A DNA stretch of 19,938 bases, from positions 1-19,938 of the forward strand of contig JALXDT010000148.1 in the NCBI GenBank assembly GCA_027070475.1, in the 5' to 3' direction. The notes below the pieces were generated by a model, which did not search any database, had not been told where the DNA came from, and was given only the letters and a program-made list of their open reading frames with translations. The stretch comes from Candidatus Aminicenantota bacterium. GTDB lineage: Bacteria; Acidobacteriota; Aminicenantia; JAMOAD01. A program made the translations under genes and the position numbers. Shown piece after piece: positions 15,874 to 19,938 of the stretch. Position 1 is the stretch's first letter, and the number at the start of each line of letters is the position of its first letter.

Positions 15874-17678
15874 AGTTCTATCCTCTCCGGAAATTGTAGT
15901 GAATAAAGATGAGCATAAAGGCTTTTCTTTGAGAGGAGCTCTTTGTGAGAACCAATCTCCACAATCTCCCCTTTACTCAATACAACTATTCTATCAGCAT
16001 TTATAATTGTTGATAATCTATGGGCAACTATAAGAGTAGTTCTATCTTTCATTAAATTTTCCAGAGCTTTCTGAATAATAGCTTCAGACTCTGAATCAAG
16101 TGAGGAGGTGGCTTCATCAAGTATTATAATCGGGGGATTTTTTAGAAAAACCCTTGCAATTGAGAGTCTCTGTCTTTCTCCGTTGGATAAAAATTGCCCC
16201 CTTTCACCAACAACAGTATTGTATTTTTTAGGTAATTCCTCAATAAAATTATGTGCCCTTGCGGATTTTGCAGCCATAATCACCTGCTCCATATCAAAAT
16301 TCTCCCCGCAAGTAATATTATTATAAATCGTATCATTAAAAAGAACTATATCCTGTGTGACCATACCTATATTGTTTCTTAAAGATACTATATCAAACTC
16401 TCTTATATCTTCCCCATCAATCAAAACTTTTCCTTCAGTGGGATCAAAGAATCTTGGAATCAAGTTTACCAACGTGGTTTTCCCCGAACCGCTTAAACCC
16501 ACGATTGCAACCTTTTCTCCCGGATTTATTTTTAAATTTATATCTTTTAAAACAAAACCATTCCCCTCATCATATTTGAAATTTACATTTTTATATTCTA
16601 TATTACCGGATACTCTCTCCAACTTCTTTTTACCGGAAAATTTTTCTATCTCATTCTTCTCTTTCAAGACCGCCTCTATCCTTTCAAGACCTGCTATTCC
16701 CTGTTGCAAAGATGTATTTGCTCTGCTCAGTTTTTTTATCGGAGGATACATTAAAAAGAGGGCTGTAAAAAAAGACATAAACTGCCCGGGTGTTATATCT
16801 CCCGAATGGATTTTTGCAGTTCCCACAGCAAGAATTATTGCAGCCACAACCCCTCCGAAAAACTCCATAAAAGGGGATGAAGTAGCTCTTATCAGAACAT
16901 ATCTTAAGTTTGCTTTCAGATTTTCTTCTGAAGTTTTTAAAAATTTCCTCTTTTCAAATTCCTCCATATTATATGTTTTTATGATTCTAATTCCATGAAT
17001 AAGTTCAAATAAAAATGATGAGATATCTCCTGTAAGAGCCTGAATCTTGTGCCCCTCCTTTTTTGCAATAGCGGCAAAAAATTTCACAGGAATGATTGTA
17101 ACAGGAATAATAATAAATGTTATAAGAGCAAGATGCCAATCCTGATAAAAAATCACAAACAGTAAACCCAAAAGAGTGAAGGATTCAACAATCAGCTCTG
17201 AAACTGTAGTTGTTACAGCATTTTGCACCTTATCTATATCATTGGTTATATTGGAGATTATATCTCCTGTTCTTGCTTTTGAAAAAAACCTTATTGATTG
17301 CCTCAAAAGGTGAAGATAAAGTCTGTCCCTTAACTCCTTTACAACATTCAACCCTATACTATTCATCTGATAATTCGCAAGAAAACTAAAGAAAGCCTTA
17401 CCTAAAAAAATAAGGGCAAGTGCCACAGGCAAAAACTTAACAATATATTCAAGACTACCTGATTTTAAAAGATCCTCCACAACCTTTTTTATTAGAAAAG
17501 AACCTGTTTTATTTATGGCTGAACTGTTTTTTAAAAATAGTATGTCCATTATCGGTTGAATTATAACGGATATCAACATAGTGAAAAAAGCAACCATTAT
17601 CATTGAAAGAAAGGCTATAAAAACCTTTCTTTTATAGGGCTTTAATAGAGCAAATAGTTTTTTTATGTCTTTTAACAA
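15870..17678 (-). CDS. MsbA-type ABC exporter (fused permease and ATPase)
   Basis: This is a half-transporter of 602 residues that would work as a homodimer in the inner membrane. The N-terminal part (about 1-330) has six predicted membrane segments, near 18-40, 80-100, 160-178, 184-203, 270-288 and 295-312. The ATPase part shows Walker A GLSGSGKTT (394-402), the Q-loop in MVTQD (439-443), signature LSNGERQR (497-504), Walker B IIILDEA (517-523) and switch His553 (VAHRLS). The architecture matches MsbA and other lipid/multidrug exporters; the operon with psd and pssA favours a lipid substrate, but this is inference. The start is TTG at 17678, supported by a GGAG 6 nt upstream that lies in the final codons of the preceding gene; the gap is 3 nt. 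Confidence 0.92.
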   Translation of the reverse strand: MLKDIKKLFALLKPYKRKVFIAFLSMIMVAFFTMLISVIIQPIMDILFLKNSSAINKTGSFLIKKVVEDLLKSGSLEYIVKFLPVALALIFLGKAFFSFLANYQMNSIGLNVVKELRDRLYLHLLRQSIRFFSKARTGDIISNITNDIDKVQNAVTTTVSELIVESFTLLGLLFVIFYQDWHLALITFIIIPVTIIPVKFFAAIAKKEGHKIQALTGDISSFLFELIHGIRIIKTYNMEEFEKRKFLKTSEENLKANLRYVLIRATSSPFMEFFGGVVAAIILAVGTAKIHSGDITPGQFMSFFTALFLMYPPIKKLSRANTSLQQGIAGLERIEAVLKEKNEIEKFSGKKKLERVSGNIEYKNVNFKYDEGNGFVLKDINLKINPGEKVAIVGLSGSGKTTLVNLIPRFFDPTEGKVLIDGEDIREFDIVSLRNNIGMVTQDIVLFNDTIYNNITCGENFDMEQVIMAAKSARAHNFIEELPKKYNTVVGERGQFLSNGERQRLSIARVFLKNPPIIILDEATSSLDSESEAIIQKALENLMKDRTTLIVAHRLSTIINADRIVVLSKGEIVEIGSHKELLSKKSLYAHLYSLQFPERIEL

Positions 17679-17681
17679 ATT

Positions 17682-18641
17682 TCACTCCGTAAGCTTTTTA
17701 AGGATTTCCACAGTGCTCAAAATAATCCCGACTTTAAAATTATCTGCAGAAGCGTTTAAAAAATAAGTGTTTTCAATATCCTTTACCTTTCTTAAAAAGG
17801 ATAAATCTATTTTTGTATTGCCAGCAGCTTCGAGAGGAGATGTCACCCTTTTTCTTGAAAATCTGAAAAAATTCTCAGACTCAAAACTGTATTTAAAAAT
17901 ATCCTCCTCAATTGGTTTTAAGGTTTTAAAATGAATAAAAAATGAAAATGAGTGAAAAACAGAGGCAAAAAAGGACTCTACTCCTATGTTTTTGAAGCTT
18001 AAAAGTTCCCTTGTTTCTCCCTCAATTCTATCCTCAAGCTCTTCATCTACCGGAGCAAAGCTGAAAGCTATCTGCTCATTGAAAATTTCCTTGTTTATAG
18101 GTTGCATGTTCAATGAATTAAAGATTTGATCAACAAAATTATCTATCCCTCCCTCCTTTGAAGAGGCGGGATAGAAAATATTAACCATTACCCATTCAAT
18201 CCCAAAACTCTTTTTTATTGGATTAAGTATCTTGTAAAGAATAAATGAGGATGGTTCAGGTAATTTGATTATTTTTGATGAAATAAGTGCCTCCTTTTCC
18301 TCTCCTTTATACAAAAGAGTATAAGTTTTCAATGAATTGGCAATATCAATTACAACTCCCGAATTATAAAGTTTTACAATATCATCATTTTGAGGCAAAT
18401 TAGAAGCTAATATCAAAATATTATCCTCTTTAAGATCCTCAATTTCAGGATATTTTACAACAATACTCTCTTCCCTGAAATCTCCCAAAATTGAGTATTC
18501 ATCTTTTGCATTCAAATCATAAAAATGAAATATCAGCTCATTAAAAATATCTTCCTCTTCAATAAAAGATTTTAATTCTTTCGCAAGTTCTGATGTATAA
18601 CCTAAAATACCTACCTTAATTTTCTTCTGCTTTATACTCAT
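17682..18641 (-). CDS. Aspartate-semialdehyde dehydrogenase-like protein lacking catalytic Cys
   Basis: The protein has the layout of aspartate-semialdehyde dehydrogenase/USG-1. A Rossmann start VGILGYTSELAKEL (10-23) stands where the family has GATG-x-VG, followed by VVIDIANS (96-103). The active-site region, normally NCST, aligns here with EPSS (129-132), so the nucleophilic Cys is replaced by Pro130. PASSKEGG (158-165) corresponds to the SGAG loop, and AFSFAPVDEELEDRIEGETRELL (192-214) to the typical P...EE.K...E. C-terminal end RVTSPLEAAGN (from about 269) resembles RVPV-x-x-GH but lacks the His. It is therefore probably not a dehydrogenase. Its start overlaps pssA by 26 nt without a clear SD. 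A paralogue with a new role, structural or regulatory, is inference. Confidence 0.7.
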   Translation of the reverse strand: MSIKQKKIKVGILGYTSELAKELKSFIEEEDIFNELIFHFYDLNAKDEYSILGDFREESIVVKYPEIEDLKEDNILILASNLPQNDDIVKLYNSGVVIDIANSLKTYTLLYKGEEKEALISSKIIKLPEPSSFILYKILNPIKKSFGIEWVMVNIFYPASSKEGGIDNFVDQIFNSLNMQPINKEIFNEQIAFSFAPVDEELEDRIEGETRELLSFKNIGVESFFASVFHSFSFFIHFKTLKPIEEDIFKYSFESENFFRFSRKRVTSPLEAAGNTKIDLSFLRKVKDIENTYFLNASADNFKVGIILSTVEILKKLTE

Positions 18642-19377
18642 ATTGAGTTACTTTTTTCCTTTTAAAAATTAACCTGGATAAATTATACCCCAGATAAAGA
18701 TATAAAACAGCTGCTATAGTGTAGCCTGTATAATAAACAAGGCCTAAAATTACAATAGATGAAAACAAAAGGGGTAAGAAACTCTTTGTCTTCATCCCTA
18801 TATCCTTAAAACTTCTGAATTTTATTTTTGATATCATAAAATAAGCGAACAAAATAACCCAAGCACCCAAAAACAGAGTAAAAGGTTTTGATTTTATAGG
18901 TTCCGGATGCATCAAAACAAAAGAATATAGTGCAGCTGCCGCCATTGGAATGGGAAGTCCTGCGTAGGTATTAATACTCTCCGGATTTTGAAGATGGATA
19001 ACATTAAATCTTGCCAATCTAATTATACCTCCAAGAACAAAGATAGAAGCAATAATTATAGAAAATGGTTCCAATCCCTTTAATCCCCATGAATAAATCA
19101 AAAGAGCCGGGGCTACACCGAATGATATTGTATCTGCAAGAGAATCCAGTTCTGTTCCAAACTCAGATGCTACCTTTAAAGCTCTTGCAACTCTGCCGTC
19201 AAAAAAATCAAAAAGTGCAGCAAAAAATATAAAGAGTGCAGCAAAATAATATTTTTCCTTTAATGTATATACAATACTTAAAAATCCGAAAACAGCATTT
19301 CCAGCTGTAACAAGAGAAGGTAAAAAATAAAATTCTATCTTTATCTTTCTTCTCTTTTTGGTTTTCTTTTTTCTCAT
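18616..19377 (-). CDS. pssA: CDP-diacylglycerol-serine O-phosphatidyltransferase
   Basis: PssA makes phosphatidylserine from CDP-diacylglycerol and serine in the inner membrane. The CDP-alcohol phosphotransferase motif is complete: D60-G61-x2-A64-R65-x8-G74-x3-D78-x3-D82. The N-terminus is strongly basic (MRKKKTKKRRK). Several hydrophobic segments follow (about 20-58, 83-125, 140-160, 167-187, 200-235). The FLPSLVTAGNAVFGF segment (18-32) is typical of the PssA type rather than PgsA. Length of 253 fits. Psd, its partner in phosphatidylethanolamine synthesis, lies directly upstream with no gap (TAAATG), and a GGGAGG SD lies in the last codons of psd. Confidence 0.94.
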   Translation of the reverse strand: MRKKKTKKRRKIKIEFYFLPSLVTAGNAVFGFLSIVYTLKEKYYFAALFIFFAALFDFFDGRVARALKVASEFGTELDSLADTISFGVAPALLIYSWGLKGLEPFSIIIASIFVLGGIIRLARFNVIHLQNPESINTYAGLPIPMAAAALYSFVLMHPEPIKSKPFTLFLGAWVILFAYFMISKIKFRSFKDIGMKTKSFLPLLFSSIVILGLVYYTGYTIAAVLYLYLGYNLSRLIFKRKKVTQYEYKAEEN

Positions 19378-19806
19378 TTAAATAAACCTCCCGATTTTTG
19401 TAATACCGCCTTTTACTTTGTCCCCCTCTTTAACATAGAGCTCAAAATTTTCAGGGATATAGATATCGGTTCTTGAGCCAAACATTACAATACCCAAAAG
19501 TTCTCCGGCCTTAACCTCATCATTCTCCTTTTTCCACGGCTTAATCCTTCTTGCAGCAACTCCGGCAATAACATCAAACTCAGCCCTGTTCTCCCCTTCT
19601 ATCACCATCTTAACTCTTTCATTTTCAGTAGAAGCTTCAAGCTTGTACGCAGGATGAAATTTCCCCTTAACAAGCTTTACTGTTACAAGTTTTCCCGAAA
19701 CAGGAGCTCTGAACACATGTACATTATAGAGAGCCAAAAATATACTTAATCTTCTTCCCTTTTCTGTTTTCACTATCTCAATAACTCTGCCATAAGCAGG
19801 AGACAA
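19378..19806 (-). CDS. psd: Phosphatidylserine decarboxylase, catalytic part after an in-frame stop
   Basis: Psd converts phosphatidylserine to phosphatidylethanolamine through a pyruvoyl group made by self-cleavage. This segment (142 residues from TTG at 19806) holds the short-type Psd core: YNVHVFRAPVSGKL (27-40) with H30, the STENER segment (59-64), GVAARRIKP (82-90) and the self-cleavage site MFGSRTDIYIP with G110/S111. The family SPADG motif reads SPAYG (Y5), so the expected Asp of the Asp-His-Ser triad is Tyr. The N-terminal membrane part is encoded in the same frame upstream but is separated by TAA at 19810-19812. An AAAGGG 8 nt before the TTG could allow re-initiation. It may be a pseudogene, a split gene or a sequencing error. 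Confidence 0.75.
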   Translation of the reverse strand: MSPAYGRVIEIVKTEKGRRLSIFLALYNVHVFRAPVSGKLVTVKLVKGKFHPAYKLEASTENERVKMVIEGENRAEFDVIAGVAARRIKPWKKENDEVKAGELLGIVMFGSRTDIYIPENFELYVKEGDKVKGGITKIGRFI

Positions 19807-19809
19807 AAA

Positions 19810-19938
19810 TTACCCTTTTTCAAGTACAGGAATCTTACGAGGGGGATTTCTGAAAAAAAACATAAATGCTAATGTCAAAATCAAGAAAAATGTAAAAGGG
19901 ATATAAAGTCTAAAATACCAGAAAAGCCCAGCAAAAAA
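19810..19938 (-). pseudogene. psd: N-terminal membrane fragment of psd, ending in in-frame TAA, cut by window edge
   Basis: Reading the minus strand from the right edge in the frame of the downstream psd core gives 42 open codons and then TAA. They encode hydrophobic segments (LFWYFRLYIPFTFFLILTL, then AFMFFF) and a RNPPRKIP motif, matching the membrane N-terminus and the FFRDPER-x-IP motif of phosphatidylserine decarboxylases. After the stop the same frame resumes with FLSPAYGRV, exactly where the family continues. No frame change is needed, so this is one gene broken by a stop codon. The true start lies outside the window. Confidence 0.75.

Noticed and set aside
16357..16998. 213-codon plus-strand open frame opposite the ABC exporter
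   Set aside because: It lies antisense to the conserved ATPase domain, has no SD and has no recognisable domain; it is a shadow of the real gene.

Overview
The window is AT-rich throughout (about one third G+C by eye) and densely coded, with start/stop overlaps typical of bacterial operons. Several traits suggest a Gram-negative-type envelope: GspG-like pilins, phosphatidylethanolamine synthesis genes, an MsbA-type ABC exporter and a secreted S41 protease. The genes are ordinary chromosomal housekeeping genes, but I cannot name a genus. Shine-Dalgarno (SD) sequences of the GGAGG type are common, and several genes start with TTG. I see no rRNA, tRNA, CRISPR array, integrase or transposase.

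Layout. 1-277 is a non-coding AT-rich stretch holding one sharply GC-rich, long imperfect hairpin (124-202) followed by a T-run. 278-3272 (+) is a tightly coupled trio: a membrane TPR/zinc-ribbon protein, a DUF4388 (PATAN) protein with a C-terminal membrane anchor, and ribF. It runs convergently into 3283-7445 (-), which carries pyrR-pyrB-pyrC followed by two tandem paralogous GspG-like pilins; the pilins have a near-consensus promoter of their own inside the end of pyrC. At 7446-7634 a divergent promoter region separates pyrR from 7635-10351 (+), a PLP aminotransferase plus an S41 C-terminal processing protease. That pair collides stop-codon-on-stop-codon with 10348-13240 (-), glmS-rlmN. A small secreted protein of unknown function (13377-13829, -) lies upstream of glmS. 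From 13877 to the right edge (-) is one long operon, psd - pssA - an aspartate-semialdehyde-dehydrogenase-like protein - ABC exporter - yicC - a stand-alone PqqD-like protein - trmJ-like methyltransferase, ending at a terminator-like hairpin.

How the genes fit together. pyrR/B/C serve pyrimidine synthesis. glmS feeds amino-sugar (peptidoglycan and lipid A) precursors. psd/pssA make phosphatidylethanolamine, and the ABC exporter beside them may move lipids. rlmN, trmJ and yicC act on RNA. RibF makes FMN and FAD.

Most notable points: psd carries an in-frame TAA (19810-19812), and next to it the usual SPADG aspartate is Tyr; the GC-rich hairpin sits where the 5' end of the first membrane-protein gene appears to be missing; the semialdehyde-dehydrogenase-like protein lacks its catalytic cysteine; and an RRE/PqqD-like protein occurs with no RiPP machinery in view. 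I do not see a clearly new multi-gene system in this window.
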